From an uncultured Caryophanales bacterium (GTDB lineage Bacteria > Bacillota_I > Bacilli_A > RFN20 > CAG-826), in the NCBI GenBank assembly GCA_937902735.1, contig CALELS010000014.1, positions 90,042 to 154,041 of the forward strand: 64,000 bases of DNA, read 5' to 3'. Shown in pieces: positions 53,390 through 61,350 of the stretch. The position numbers were made by a program, and so were the translations under genes. The notes beneath the pieces were generated by a model. The model ran no database searches. It saw only the letters and a list, made by a program, of their open reading frames with translations, and was not told the DNA's origin. Each line of letters starts with the position of its first letter. The stretch's first letter is position 1.

Positions 53390-53707
53390 TTAAATTACCT
53401 TAACTTTCAAATCATTTTTAATAATTAATGATTTTTCTTGATTCATATACATGGATAATGATTTGCTGAGCTTTAATATTTCTTCTTCTTGAGCCCCGAT
53501 AATAGAAATATAAACACCATTTTCTATCGCATAATCCCCATCAGCGTATAAATATCCGCCAGTAGATTTCAATAATGAAAAATCAACATTTTTTCTAATG
53601 AAATAGTTCGATATTAAATCGGTTAATTCATCATCATTGATGTATGCACTTTTTAAGTAAGGATCATCACATCCAACAAATATTTGATATTCTATACTTG
53701 ATTTCAT
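53390..53707 (-). CDS. small protein, tandem paralogue B, unknown
   Basis: A 105-aa protein with YQIFVGCDDPYLKSAYI, FSLLKSTGGYLYADGDYAIE and ISIIGAQEEEILKLSKSL blocks that align with the downstream paralogue. It is the first gene of the pair. No signal peptide or membrane segment is present, so it is cytosolic. Confidence 0.72.
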   Translation of the reverse strand: MKSSIEYQIFVGCDDPYLKSAYINDDELTDLISNYFIRKNVDFSLLKSTGGYLYADGDYAIENGVYISIIGAQEEEILKLSKSLSMYMNQEKSLIIKNDLKVKVI

Positions 53708-53770
53708 TGGTTCAATTTTAAAACATAATGCTAATTAAATCTATAAAGCTGAGAAATTATCAATAAAAAA

Positions 53771-53788
53771 GTCTGAATCATATCAGAC
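53771..53788. terminator. hairpin terminator
   Basis: Stem GTCTGA/TCAGAC flanked by A6 and TTTT, readable on both strands. It lies in the 169-nt spacer between the HTH-Vat gene end (53877) and the paralogue pair, and most plausibly serves the minus-strand HTH-Vat gene. Confidence 0.6.
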
Positions 53789-53876
53789 GTTTTATACAAT
53801 TATGGCATTGCAGAACTATTTTGGTACAAAATCTTTAGTTTCATACCATTGGGCTACGCTTCATACCCCTGCTTTT

Positions 53877-54776
53877 TTATAGATACTCATCACCATCTAA
53901 AATACATTTAATTTCTTCTTTAACAAAGTTAATATCGCTATTTGAAAGAAGAGGTATTATCTTTTGTATCTGATTAGGTGTTTTGTTCCACCACTCAAGT
54001 TTTTCCAATAGTTTAATCATTTCATCATCAAATCTTTTTTTAATGACTCTAGCTGGATTGCCCGCTACGACTGAATATGGAGGAATGTTGGAAGCCACTA
54101 CTGCATTTGCCCCAATGATGCATCCGTCTCCAACGTGAACTCCTGGTAAGAACGTGGCATTTTGGCCAATCCATACATCATTTCCTATAACTGTGTCACC
54201 TTTATAAGGCAAATCTTCTTTTGGAGTTGGTTCTTGTTTCCAACCATTAAAGATATAGAAAGGATAAGTTGAAATAGAATTCATTTGATGATTAGCGCCA
54301 TTCATAATGAATTCCACACCTCTTCCAATTTGGCAGAACTTGCCAATTATTAGTTTGTCGCCAATAAAATCGTAATGATGGGTGACGTGTCTTTGGAAGT
54401 TTTGACCATCAAAGTATGTATATTCACCAACCTTGATATTTGGACAATCTATGAGAGTTGGTTTCACATAAACCACACTTTCATTTTTTGATTTAAGAGG
54501 GTGGATTCTTCTCCAATCTGGTTTATCAGCTTTTTCTGCTCTAAACATTAAATCTTCACTATCTCTGTCTGATAAATCTAAAAACTCATTTGCATTAACA
54601 TTAAATTCAAGAATCAACTTAATTACTTTGTCAAAGGACATATCAGTTAATCCTGTTTCTAGTTTATTAATCATAGATTTATGAGTGTAACCTAGAGCCT
54701 CCGCAAATTCTTGTTGAGACATATTGTTATCTAAACGAATCTTCTTGATTCTATCTCCTAATACTCTGTACGCCAT
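53877..54776 (-). CDS. HTH domain fused to Vat-type acetyltransferase
   Basis: A 299-aa fusion. Residues 1-75 are a Cro/C1 helix-turn-helix (NNMSQQEFAEALGYTHKSMINKLE). From about residue 95 a left-handed beta-helix acetyltransferase of the xenobiotic (Vat/CatB) class follows: IGKFCQIGRGVEFIMNGANH (catalytic-His region), YPFYIFNGW, DTVIGNDVWIGQNATFLPGV and SVVAGNPARVIKKRF. Such enzymes acetylate streptogramin A or chloramphenicol. The DNA-binding fusion is uncommon and suggests self-regulation or a different substrate. The ATG at 54776 follows AAAAGGAG; the ATG-preceded 15-codon extension to 54821 has no ribosome binding site. Confidence 0.87.
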   Translation of the reverse strand: MAYRVLGDRIKKIRLDNNMSQQEFAEALGYTHKSMINKLETGLTDMSFDKVIKLILEFNVNANEFLDLSDRDSEDLMFRAEKADKPDWRRIHPLKSKNESVVYVKPTLIDCPNIKVGEYTYFDGQNFQRHVTHHYDFIGDKLIIGKFCQIGRGVEFIMNGANHQMNSISTYPFYIFNGWKQEPTPKEDLPYKGDTVIGNDVWIGQNATFLPGVHVGDGCIIGANAVVASNIPPYSVVAGNPARVIKKRFDDEMIKLLEKLEWWNKTPNQIQKIIPLLSNSDINFVKEEIKCILDGDEYL

Positions 54777-54795
54777 TTTTTCTCCTTTTAACCGC

Positions 54796-54816
54796 GTCGA
54801 ATTCGACCAGTTTAAA
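54796..54816. repeat. 21-nt inverted repeat, left copy
   Basis: This 21-mer containing GTCGAATTCGAC occurs inverted and identical at 55442-55462, inside the KilA-N gene. It lies between the HTH-Vat and KilA-N genes; a second hairpin AAACCC...GGGTTT at about 54815-54838 may end the KilA-N transcript. Confidence 0.8.
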
Positions 54817-54835
54817 CCCACCGATTTCGACGGGT

Positions 54836-55660
54836 TTACTTCTTTTCAATTCTCTTTATTGGTTTAACGTTATTTTTATTAAATAGCTCTTTTTCCCTAT
54901 TTGCTTCTTTATTAAGAAGAACTAATCTTTCATGTTGACTAAGTTTTTGAGATATTAACATAGAATTCAAATATTCAAGATTGCTTAAAATTGCTAGTTC
55001 AATTGTGTTTGCGTAATCCCTAATATTTCCTTCTTTATTTGGATTGGCTTCTCTCCACTCTTCTGCGCTTTTGCCAAATAAAGCAACGTTTAAAAGATCT
55101 GCTTCATTAGCATAGATATAACTCTTTTGCTTATTTGATAGTTCAACTGGCACAAGAAATGCTTTAACAGCATCTGTATGAATAAGATAATTTAACTTTG
55201 TTAACAATCTCTTTCCGTGCCATTCAAGTTGTTCTGACTCTTGAACTTTTAATCTTTGGAATTCTTTAATGATGTAAAGTTTAACTTCTGCAGATATCCA
55301 CGAGGCAAATTCTAAGGCTATATCACGATGAGCAAACGTGCCTCCACCATATTTACCAGATTTAGTTTTGAATCCAATAGCATTAGTGTTTTTTGTCCAT
55401 TTTGTCGGAGTCATTACAAAGTAATTATGACCAGATTCATTTTTAAACTGGTCGAATTCGACCATGTTAAAATCTGGATTATTTATTTGTTCCCAAATAC
55501 CAAGGAACTCAATGGTTGCCCTTAATCTCATCCAATTCTTTATTACATCTGCTGGAAATTCGGGATTTTTTATTTTCGCCATGTCAGTAAGACTAATAAA
55601 ATCATCATCTCCAATACCAGTAACATTAATATCAATATTTTTAACAGTAATTTTATTCAT
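54836..55660 (-). CDS. KilA-N domain protein
   Basis: A 274-aa protein with the phage-type KilA-N DNA-binding domain (DFISLTDMAKIKNPEFPADVIKNWMRLRATIEFLG and later FAHRDIALEFASWISAEVKLYIIKEFQRLK). These proteins occur in phages and mobile elements, often with antirepressor-like roles. The C-terminal half is helical. No other phage gene is nearby, so it is probably a stray accessory gene. It lies upstream of the HTH-Vat gene on the same strand. RBS is AAAGAGAAT. Confidence 0.9.
   Translation of the reverse strand: MNKITVKNIDINVTGIGDDDFISLTDMAKIKNPEFPADVIKNWMRLRATIEFLGIWEQINNPDFNMVEFDQFKNESGHNYFVMTPTKWTKNTNAIGFKTKSGKYGGGTFAHRDIALEFASWISAEVKLYIIKEFQRLKVQESEQLEWHGKRLLTKLNYLIHTDAVKAFLVPVELSNKQKSYIYANEADLLNVALFGKSAEEWREANPNKEGNIRDYANTIELAILSNLEYLNSMLISQKLSQHERLVLLNKEANREKELFNKNNVKPIKRIEKK
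55442..55462. repeat. 21-nt inverted repeat, right copy (inside KilA-N gene)
   Basis: Exact reverse complement of 54796-54816. It codes for the NMVEFDQFK region of the KilA-N protein. Confidence 0.8.
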
Positions 55661-55744
55661 AAAACGATTCTCTTTTTATCACTTTTATTCTACCATATAT
55701 TTAATATTTATTCTACGGATAAATGGAGTTTTTTGTAAATAAAA

Positions 55745-55769
55745 ACAGCTCCGATTGTATCAGAACTGT
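55745..55769 (+). terminator. hairpin T5, related to T1-T4
   Basis: ACAGCTC/GAACTGT stem with a CGATTGTATCA loop, similar in arms and loop to T3 (16701). It has only a weak T tail, so it may be a decayed family member. It starts the 591-nt gene-free stretch 55661-56251, which also contains the repeat at 55801, a palindrome at 56109 and the terminator at 56180. Confidence 0.5.
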
Positions 55770-55800
55770 TGTATTCATCTGCCCTTGAAGAATATTGCTG

Positions 55801-55886
55801 ATACAAATCAAGGTTTTGCCGATAGGTTGAAGAAGTCCTTTGATACAAAATCACTGAGGTGACAGGACTTGAATTAATCTATCGGC
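55801..55886. repeat. dispersed repeat, copy B, with internal inverted repeat
   Basis: The first 41 nt are identical to 51183-51223. The unit continues to form an imperfect hairpin: GCCGATAG (55818-55825) with CTATCGGC (55879-55886) and AGTCCT with AGGACT inside. It could be a small mobile-element remnant or a structured RNA. Confidence 0.75.
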
Positions 55887-56108
55887 TTTGAATTATATTA
55901 ATAAAGATATTAAATATCAAATTTTACTGTCCCAGATACTGACTTGATTGTTAGTGATAAACTTCTATTTTCAGTGCATTAATCAGGGATTAAAAGATTA
56001 AGAGAAATCAGAGTGTAGAATAATAATGATTATTTGCATGTTTTTTACATTTTTTATTTTTTGACCCAACCGCTTATTTTTGGCGGTCAGCTATTGCATG
56101 GTATTTGA

Positions 56109-56124
56109 TACCAAAATTTTGGTA
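56109..56124. repeat. 16-bp perfect palindrome
   Basis: TACCAAAATTTTGGTA is a perfect palindrome in a gene-free stretch; no neighbouring promoter is evident. Confidence 0.5.
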
Positions 56125-56179
56125 CTAGCTTTTAGATCCATTACTTCTAGATGCACATTCGGAATCTACATCAATAAAT

Positions 56180-56224
56180 AAAAAAGAACCCGACCTAGAT
56201 ATCAGCTATATCCAAAGTCGGGTT
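56180..56224 (-). terminator. terminator of the DUF6273-like gene
   Basis: Minus-strand stem AACCCGAC/GTCGGGTT, 22-nt loop, then a T6 run. Confidence 0.82.
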
Positions 56225-56251
56225 TGAATTATTTGATTATTGCTTCGTGAA

Positions 56252-57433
56252 CTATGCAATCTTGATTGAAAGAGCGGGACGCACACAGACACACGCTTGG
56301 GCGACTGCCCACCAAGATGGTTTGACCCAACCAATATAGTCGACACTACTCGCGACGTCGTAGTCTCCGCTAGAAGGAGAGCGAGTCCAATAATCACCAT
56401 AATCGTTGTCATATTCATCGTGGCTATATTCTGCGCCTCTCGCTTTCGCCCAATCGGTTGTTTTGCACCATCTTGCATCGTCTGGAAAAGTATCTGTTGA
56501 GAATCCATAACCGGAGTTGAGATAATCCTGATAGCTTGGCAAAAAGACTTTATCTTCAGTGTTGTCGCAAACATATGTATTATCGTTTGAATCCGTTGTT
56601 GAAGCACTGTTATCGACGGCTGTTGTTTGAATATGACTTTTACCAAAAGCAAAGGCTGAATTATAGAATTCATCATTTAACCACGAACGGATGTCGCTGT
56701 ATTCGTAGTTATTGTTGTAAACCCCGTTATTTGTTCTATATTCTTCGGACTCATAATCAGCAGAGCTATAGTCATAATAGCAATGCGCATCTAATAAAAC
56801 ATCAGAAAGAAGATAATAACCGACGTGTTTGCCATCAGCATCGACATAATCATCAGTTAAGATAGTCCAAGAAATAGGTTCGCATTTGAACCAATAGGTG
56901 GCTCCGTCTACGATTTTAGTGCCATTATCGAAATAATATGAATCATATGGTATAGCACTTACTTTTGCATAATATTCTCCTCTATATAAGAACCAACCAT
57001 TTGTTTGCTCTTTAGCGTCGTTATTTAAATTAGAAACTAGTTCTTCATCCGTTAATACGGTTTGAGGATATATTCCATATGTAACTGTGTTTCCGTTAAT
57101 TATAGGAGAAGAACTTGTTGGAGCAATATATCGATCATCTTCTTTAGTAAGGGAATAGAAATATTCGTTATCAAGGAAGCTACGATCAATAGAGGCAACT
57201 CCTGGGTTGACAAATTGATGAGTTGCGCATCCGTCAGTGCTACTAGCCCAGAATTCTCTTGAACCGTGTCTAGTGGGTGTTGGAGCAATTTCGGCATAAT
57301 GATACCAAACTTCACCATTTGTAGCGAAAACAGATAAACTTTTTAGACCACCGTTAATAGCTAAAACAGCACCGGTAACAGCAATCATTGATGATGCTAC
57401 AGTAACAGATAATAGAATTTTCTTTTTATTCAT
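56252..57433 (-). CDS. exported DUF6273-like protein
   Basis: A 393-aa exported protein with a signal-like segment (4-27, KKILLSVTVASSMIAVTGAVLAIN) but no lipobox. It contains a DUF6273-type domain: ISWTIL, SDIRSWLNDEFYNSAF, VFLPSYQDYLN, DYWTRSPSSGDY and the terminal VCVRPALSI. This C-type-lectin-like family is common on gut bacterial surfaces; its ligand is unknown. AGAAGG precedes the ATG. It is divergent from TetR copy 2, as the 51369 lipoprotein is from copy 1. Confidence 0.85.
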   Translation of the reverse strand: MNKKKILLSVTVASSMIAVTGAVLAINGGLKSLSVFATNGEVWYHYAEIAPTPTRHGSREFWASSTDGCATHQFVNPGVASIDRSFLDNEYFYSLTKEDDRYIAPTSSSPIINGNTVTYGIYPQTVLTDEELVSNLNNDAKEQTNGWFLYRGEYYAKVSAIPYDSYYFDNGTKIVDGATYWFKCEPISWTILTDDYVDADGKHVGYYLLSDVLLDAHCYYDYSSADYESEEYRTNNGVYNNNYEYSDIRSWLNDEFYNSAFAFGKSHIQTTAVDNSASTTDSNDNTYVCDNTEDKVFLPSYQDYLNSGYGFSTDTFPDDARWCKTTDWAKARGAEYSHDEYDNDYGDYWTRSPSSGDYDVASSVDYIGWVKPSWWAVAQACVCVRPALSIKIA

Positions 57434-57514
57434 ATTTACAAACCTTCTTTGTATTAATTAACTATATAAATATATCGAATAATACCTATTTTCAAGCAAA
57501 ACAAGCCTTAACTA

Positions 57515-57535
57515 TACTTTCGAATATTCAAAGTA
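57515..57535. promoter_or_regulatory. TetR operator, copy 2
   Basis: TACTTT-N9-AAAGTA, identical to 52368-52388, again between the divergent genes and overlapping the -35 region of the TetR promoter (TATAAT at about 57548-57553). Confidence 0.65.
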
Positions 57536-57580
57536 AGGTTATTGATGTATAATTAGTTAAAATTAATGTAGCCTATAAAC

Positions 57581-58168
57581 ATGAGAAATCCAGATAAAAC
57601 TAAAAAAGAATTTGAGAAATCATTATTCAAACTATTATCGAAAAAGAACTATCATGATATCACTGTTAATGAGATATGTTCTTTAGCTAATAAAACAAAG
57701 ATGACCTTCTATCATTACTATAAGGATAAAGATAATTTGTTAGCCCTAGCTTCAATTAATTTAATCAACGAAGAATATAACGAAGCATACAGAAAAATCT
57801 TAAGAAAAGAAACCGATCAGGAAGAAATCGAATACCAATCGATATTGGTTACCTATGATTGGGTAGCGAAACATTATAAGCAAATCCAAAATCTCATCCA
57901 TGAAGGCGATACATTTCCGATGGAAATATTTAAAAATGCTTTATCTAATAATTATAGTAAATATATGACTGAGACGATTAAATCTGTTGGTTATGATGTT
58001 CCTAGTGATTATTTATCTATATTCTTCTTTGAAGGATTATATGGTTCGTGCATATATTACGCTGAGCAACTAAAAAATAAAAAAGATAAGAAAAAAGTTA
58101 AAGAAGATATTAAAAAACTTAGCCGCTTCTGGGCTAAGCTTATAATGTCCGCCACAAAGGAAAACTAG
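57581..58168 (+). CDS. TetR family regulator, copy 2
   Basis: A 195-aa TetR repressor that differs from the protein at 52435 at only two residues. The same HTH (DITVNEICSLANKTKMTFYHYYKDKDNLL) and identical operator mean that the two proteins should cross-regulate. It is divergent from the DUF6273-like gene. Confidence 0.93.
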   Translation: MRNPDKTKKEFEKSLFKLLSKKNYHDITVNEICSLANKTKMTFYHYYKDKDNLLALASINLINEEYNEAYRKILRKETDQEEIEYQSILVTYDWVAKHYKQIQNLIHEGDTFPMEIFKNALSNNYSKYMTETIKSVGYDVPSDYLSIFFFEGLYGSCIYYAEQLKNKKDKKKVKEDIKKLSRFWAKLIMSATKEN

Positions 58169-58318
58169 GTTGCAATCATAAGTAAGTATGCCTATTGCCT
58201 CCCAAAATATTTTGAACGCAATTGAAACATATTCATTTACCAAGTAATTTCTTTTTCTGCCGCGCTTTATTATTGTCGTCAGCAAAAAAGCGAAAATTTG
58301 TATCAATAAGCGTGCATC

Positions 58319-58400
58319 ATAGATAATTCAAGTCCTGTCAACAATCTAAAAATTTGCATCAAGGGTGTAGCAATTGAGGGTTTTGATACATATTCTTCAG
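58319..58400. repeat. dispersed repeat, degenerate copy C
   Basis: In inverted orientation, this stretch aligns with copy B (shared AATTCAAGTCCTGTCA and TGATACA words) at roughly 70% by eye. It lies in the 340-nt gene-free interval 58169-58508, which also holds the end of the TetR duplication and the tRNA-Trp terminator. Confidence 0.5.
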
Positions 58401-58466
58401 TTATTGCTTATCCACCACTAGCTTTGGAAACCATCGAAAAACATTAAAAATTGGTAAAAATGTAAG

Positions 58467-58496
58467 AAAAAAGACCTGATAACGAGTATCAAGTCT
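58467..58496 (-). terminator. terminator of tRNA-Trp
   Basis: Minus-strand stem AGACTTGATA/TATCAGGTCT with a short loop and T run directly behind the tRNA. Confidence 0.88.
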
Positions 58497-58508
58497 GTTC
58501 ATATCGTT

Positions 58509-58582
58509 TGGCAGGGATGACAGGAATCGAACCCGCATTAGCGGTTTTGGAGACCGATGCTCTACCATTGAACTACATCCCT
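58509..58582 (-). tRNA. tRNA-Trp (CCA)
   Basis: 74 nt; acceptor AGGGATG/CATCCCT, anticodon loop CTCCAAA (CCA), canonical T-loop TTCGATT, discriminator G and encoded CCA. The CCA anticodon reads UGG only, supporting the standard code. Confidence 0.95.
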
Positions 58583-58595
58583 AGTTCGCCCTCAT

Positions 58596-58624
58596 ATTAT
58601 AAATATAAGGGTAAGTTATTTCAA
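58596..58624 (-). promoter_or_regulatory. promoter of tRNA-Trp
   Basis: Minus-strand TTGAAA (58624-58619), 17-bp spacer, TATAAT (58601-58596), 13 nt before the tRNA. Confidence 0.8.
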
Positions 58625-58629
58625 ACTAA

Positions 58630-59052
58630 TTATAATGTACGGGCAATTTTATTTACTAAGCCCATATCAACTTTTCCATCAAAGTTTGCTTTGAAATGTT
58701 TCATAACTGATGGAATTGATTTATCTTCAAGTTTATTAATTTCTGTTTTAATTTCATCTTCAGAAAGCATCTTAGGAAGATATTTAGCGATTACTTCTTT
58801 TTGTTTTTCAACATTATTAATGTCTTCTAAACGATTGGTTTTAATATATCCTTCTTTTTCTTCATCAAGTTCTTTTAAAACTTTAGAGATGATACGAACC
58901 ATATCTTTATCGGTTATTTCTTCATTTTTAGCTTTAAGTTCAATTGCTTCCATTTTGTAGCGATTAATTACTACACTTAAAACAGCGCGAGAAGTTTGAT
59001 CTTTTGCTTTTAAAGCTTCAATATTAGCTTTGCTAAGTTCATCAATTAACAT
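58630..59052 (-). CDS. yqeY: GatB/YqeY domain protein
   Basis: A 140-aa stand-alone GatB/YqeY protein with the all-helical domain (LSKANIEALKAKDQTSRAVLSVV, DMVRIISKVLKELDEEKEGY). Related to the tRNA-binding tail of amidotransferase GatB; the free-standing form has an unclear role. The ATG at 59052 lies 1 nt after the trkH stop and follows AAAGGAAAC. The C-terminal VDMGLVNKIARTL is typical. Confidence 0.9.
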   Translation of the reverse strand: MLIDELSKANIEALKAKDQTSRAVLSVVINRYKMEAIELKAKNEEITDKDMVRIISKVLKELDEEKEGYIKTNRLEDINNVEKQKEVIAKYLPKMLSEDEIKTEINKLEDKSIPSVMKHFKANFDGKVDMGLVNKIARTL

Positions 59053-59053
59053 A

Positions 59054-60679
59054 TTAGACTGTTTCCTTTCTAAAAATATCACGAACTATACGTAAGAAGG
59101 CAAAATAGATTGCCATAATTTCAAGACGGCCTGCAAACATACCTATAACTAAGACCCAATTAATCGCGATTGTGTTGTAATAGGCCGTATTAGTTACTCC
59201 AACACTTAGTCCAGTACCAGAAAGAGCACTAGAGAATTCAAATATTGCATTTTCGAATGATAATGCTGCAATGTTTTCACCACCATTAGCGCCCAATATA
59301 ACAAGTAGGATTGTTCCACTTAACAAGAACAAAATATAAAGTAACATGTAGCTTAGAGCTTCATGTGTTTCAGCAAATGATGCATCCCTTCTTTTACCAA
59401 GACGATAAACATCATGAGGAGTTACAAGACGTTTTGGAGCAATTGAATCTCTAATTGTCCAATATAAAGATTTCACTGCTAAAACTACACGATATTGTTT
59501 AATAGCGCCTGCAGTAGATCCCATACCACCACCAATACACATCATTAATGTAGCAAGAAGTACTGCTCCATGACCAAGCGAGATGATTGGGGTAACACTA
59601 TTGAAGCCTGTAGTAGTCACACTACTAAAGAAATAGAATGTTCCTTCAAATAAAGAATTTAGAGGCTTATCATAAAATCCTGGTTGTAACCAAATTGATA
59701 AGAAGAATAATGGGATGAAGATAATTATTAAAAGAGCAAAGAAACGAAGTTCAACATCTTTGATGACATGTTTAATTTTTCCTTTAAATAAGAAGAGATG
59801 AAGTAGGAAGTTTGTAGCACCTAAAATCATCAAAACAATTGAAGTTATATTGATTAATATAGCGTTTGGAGCAATACCTAGCTCATTTCTAACACCTTCA
59901 TTGATGATATCTGGTATTCCTCCAGCACGTGTGGAGAATCCACCGGTAGCAACTGCCGCAATAGCGTGGTTAAAGGCATCAAAGATAGTCATACCACCAA
60001 GTAAGAAATAAGATAATGTACCTAAAAGAATATATCCAAGATATATAAGTAAAATTAATCTTGCGCTCTTAGCAAGGTTAGGCATGAGTTTATCGTTATG
60101 ACCTTCAGCAGTGTAAAGCTTTAAGCCATATCTATCAGAAATTGCACTTGTAACAACAAGAACAAGACCAATGCCACCTACCAAAAGTAAAAGTGAACGA
60201 TAAAAAGTAAAAAGATGATAGCCAGGATAATTAGTATCGAAGTTAAATACTGTAAGTCCACTACTAGAATATCCACTAGTGGATTCAAATATAGCATTTG
60301 AGAAGGACATTGAATATTCTGCTTGATAGATAAATCTAAATGAAGAGAAATCAAATGTAAGTCCTCTTAAGAGGAATGGAATACTTCCTACTAAAATTGC
60401 ACTTAGCCAGATAAGAATTAGTAATACTGAGTCTTGGAATTTACCAAGTTGAGCTCTTTCTTTTTTAAATGTTAAGAAAGTTAAACCAACACCAACCAAG
60501 ATTGAAACAATTCCAGGGATTAAAAATGAGAATAATGATGAGGCTTCTTTAAAAAAGAATGGTAAAAGCAGTAATGGAATTAAACAAACTATTCCAATAA
60601 CAATTAAGAAAACACCTAAATACGAAAATATTAAGGCGTAACCTGATGTTACTTTATCATTCTTTTGTCTTAGTCTCAT
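59054..60679 (-). CDS. trkH: TrkH/KtrB potassium channel subunit
   Basis: A 541-aa potassium translocating subunit with the four pore-loop repeats of this superfamily: ESTSGYSSSGLTV, AAVATGGFSTRAG, SSVTTTGFNSVT and SALSGTGLSVGV. Helices are about ten. It pairs with the cytosolic TrkA-type subunits encoded immediately upstream. It overlaps or abuts trkA (ATG at 60679). The N-terminal extension before the first pore repeat is longer than in KtrB. Confidence 0.94.
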   Translation of the reverse strand: MRLRQKNDKVTSGYALIFSYLGVFLIVIGIVCLIPLLLLPFFFKEASSLFSFLIPGIVSILVGVGLTFLTFKKERAQLGKFQDSVLLILIWLSAILVGSIPFLLRGLTFDFSSFRFIYQAEYSMSFSNAIFESTSGYSSSGLTVFNFDTNYPGYHLFTFYRSLLLLVGGIGLVLVVTSAISDRYGLKLYTAEGHNDKLMPNLAKSARLILLIYLGYILLGTLSYFLLGGMTIFDAFNHAIAAVATGGFSTRAGGIPDIINEGVRNELGIAPNAILINITSIVLMILGATNFLLHLFLFKGKIKHVIKDVELRFFALLIIIFIPLFFLSIWLQPGFYDKPLNSLFEGTFYFFSSVTTTGFNSVTPIISLGHGAVLLATLMMCIGGGMGSTAGAIKQYRVVLAVKSLYWTIRDSIAPKRLVTPHDVYRLGKRRDASFAETHEALSYMLLYILFLLSGTILLVILGANGGENIAALSFENAIFEFSSALSGTGLSVGVTNTAYYNTIAINWVLVIGMFAGRLEIMAIYFAFLRIVRDIFRKETV

Positions 60680-61350
60680 TATTTTGAACTAGATTCCTTT
60701 TTAACAAAGTCAATGACTTTCTTTTGATCAGTATTTGTGGACACAACAACTAATTTATCTTTTGGAAGAATAATTGTTTGCCCATTTGGAATGATGACGT
60801 TTGGTTTACGATAAATACATGAGATATTAGCAAATTTAGGAAATGAAATATCCATGATTTTCTTATTAGCAATATCAAATTTTGGATCAACCATGATTTC
60901 AGTCATAACAATTTTGTCATCTTCTAAAGACATAGTTTTAATTAATGTTTCGATTGAAGATTCTGCTTTAACAGTGTTTCCTAGGAAATAGGTTGAAGAG
61001 ACAACTGAGTCAATACCTAAAGACTTATATAATTCAACGTTCTTTGGGTTATTAACTGTACAGATTGTCTTTTTAACATGGAAAACATCTTTAGCAAGCT
61101 TACATGTTACAAAGTCATCAGCGTCTTTTTCATTTAGAGCAATTAAAACATCAGCTTTTTCAATATGAGCAAGCTCAAGAATTGGAAGTTTGTAAGTTTC
61201 TCCAACAATGACAGGAAGATGATATTTCTTCGTAATCATATTAGCGAATGATTTTGAGGAGTTAATAATAATTAATTCATTGTGGCGAGAATGAAACATA
61301 TTGATGATATAGTCTGCTTCATGCTTACCATCACAAATAACGATTTTCAT
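60679..61350 (-). CDS. trkA: TrkA-type potassium uptake regulator (RCK N+C)
   Basis: A 223-aa protein with an RCK N-domain (VICDGKHEADYIINMF; the Gly-rich loop GxGxxG is degenerate here) and a TrkA-C domain ending NGQTIILPKDKLVVVS. The loss of the full glycine loop suggests weak or no nucleotide binding. It works with the intact Rossmann subunit encoded upstream. Confidence 0.87.
   Translation of the reverse strand: MKIVICDGKHEADYIINMFHSRHNELIIINSSKSFANMITKKYHLPVIVGETYKLPILELAHIEKADVLIALNEKDADDFVTCKLAKDVFHVKKTICTVNNPKNVELYKSLGIDSVVSSTYFLGNTVKAESSIETLIKTMSLEDDKIVMTEIMVDPKFDIANKKIMDISFPKFANISCIYRKPNVIIPNGQTIILPKDKLVVVSTNTDQKKVIDFVKKESSSK

Larger units (their letters stand above)
57492..58191. 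repeat. ~700-bp duplication, copy 2 (TetR unit)
   Basis: Direct repeat of 52345-53045. Homology begins at the shared TCAAGCAAAACAAGCC and ends at AAGTAAGTATGC behind the TetR stop. Confidence 0.9.

Noticed and set aside
53708..53876. tRNA-like sequence in the spacer
   Set aside because: Words such as TTCATACC recur, but no cloverleaf with anticodon and T-arm can be drawn.
56252..57433. DUF6273-like protein as target of a diversity-generating retroelement
   Set aside because: The C-type-lectin-like ending prompted the idea, but no reverse transcriptase or template repeat is present in the window.
58509..58582. UGA read as Trp, as in Mycoplasma
   Set aside because: The tRNA-Trp anticodon is CCA, Trp is coded by TGG, and TGA occurs as a stop.
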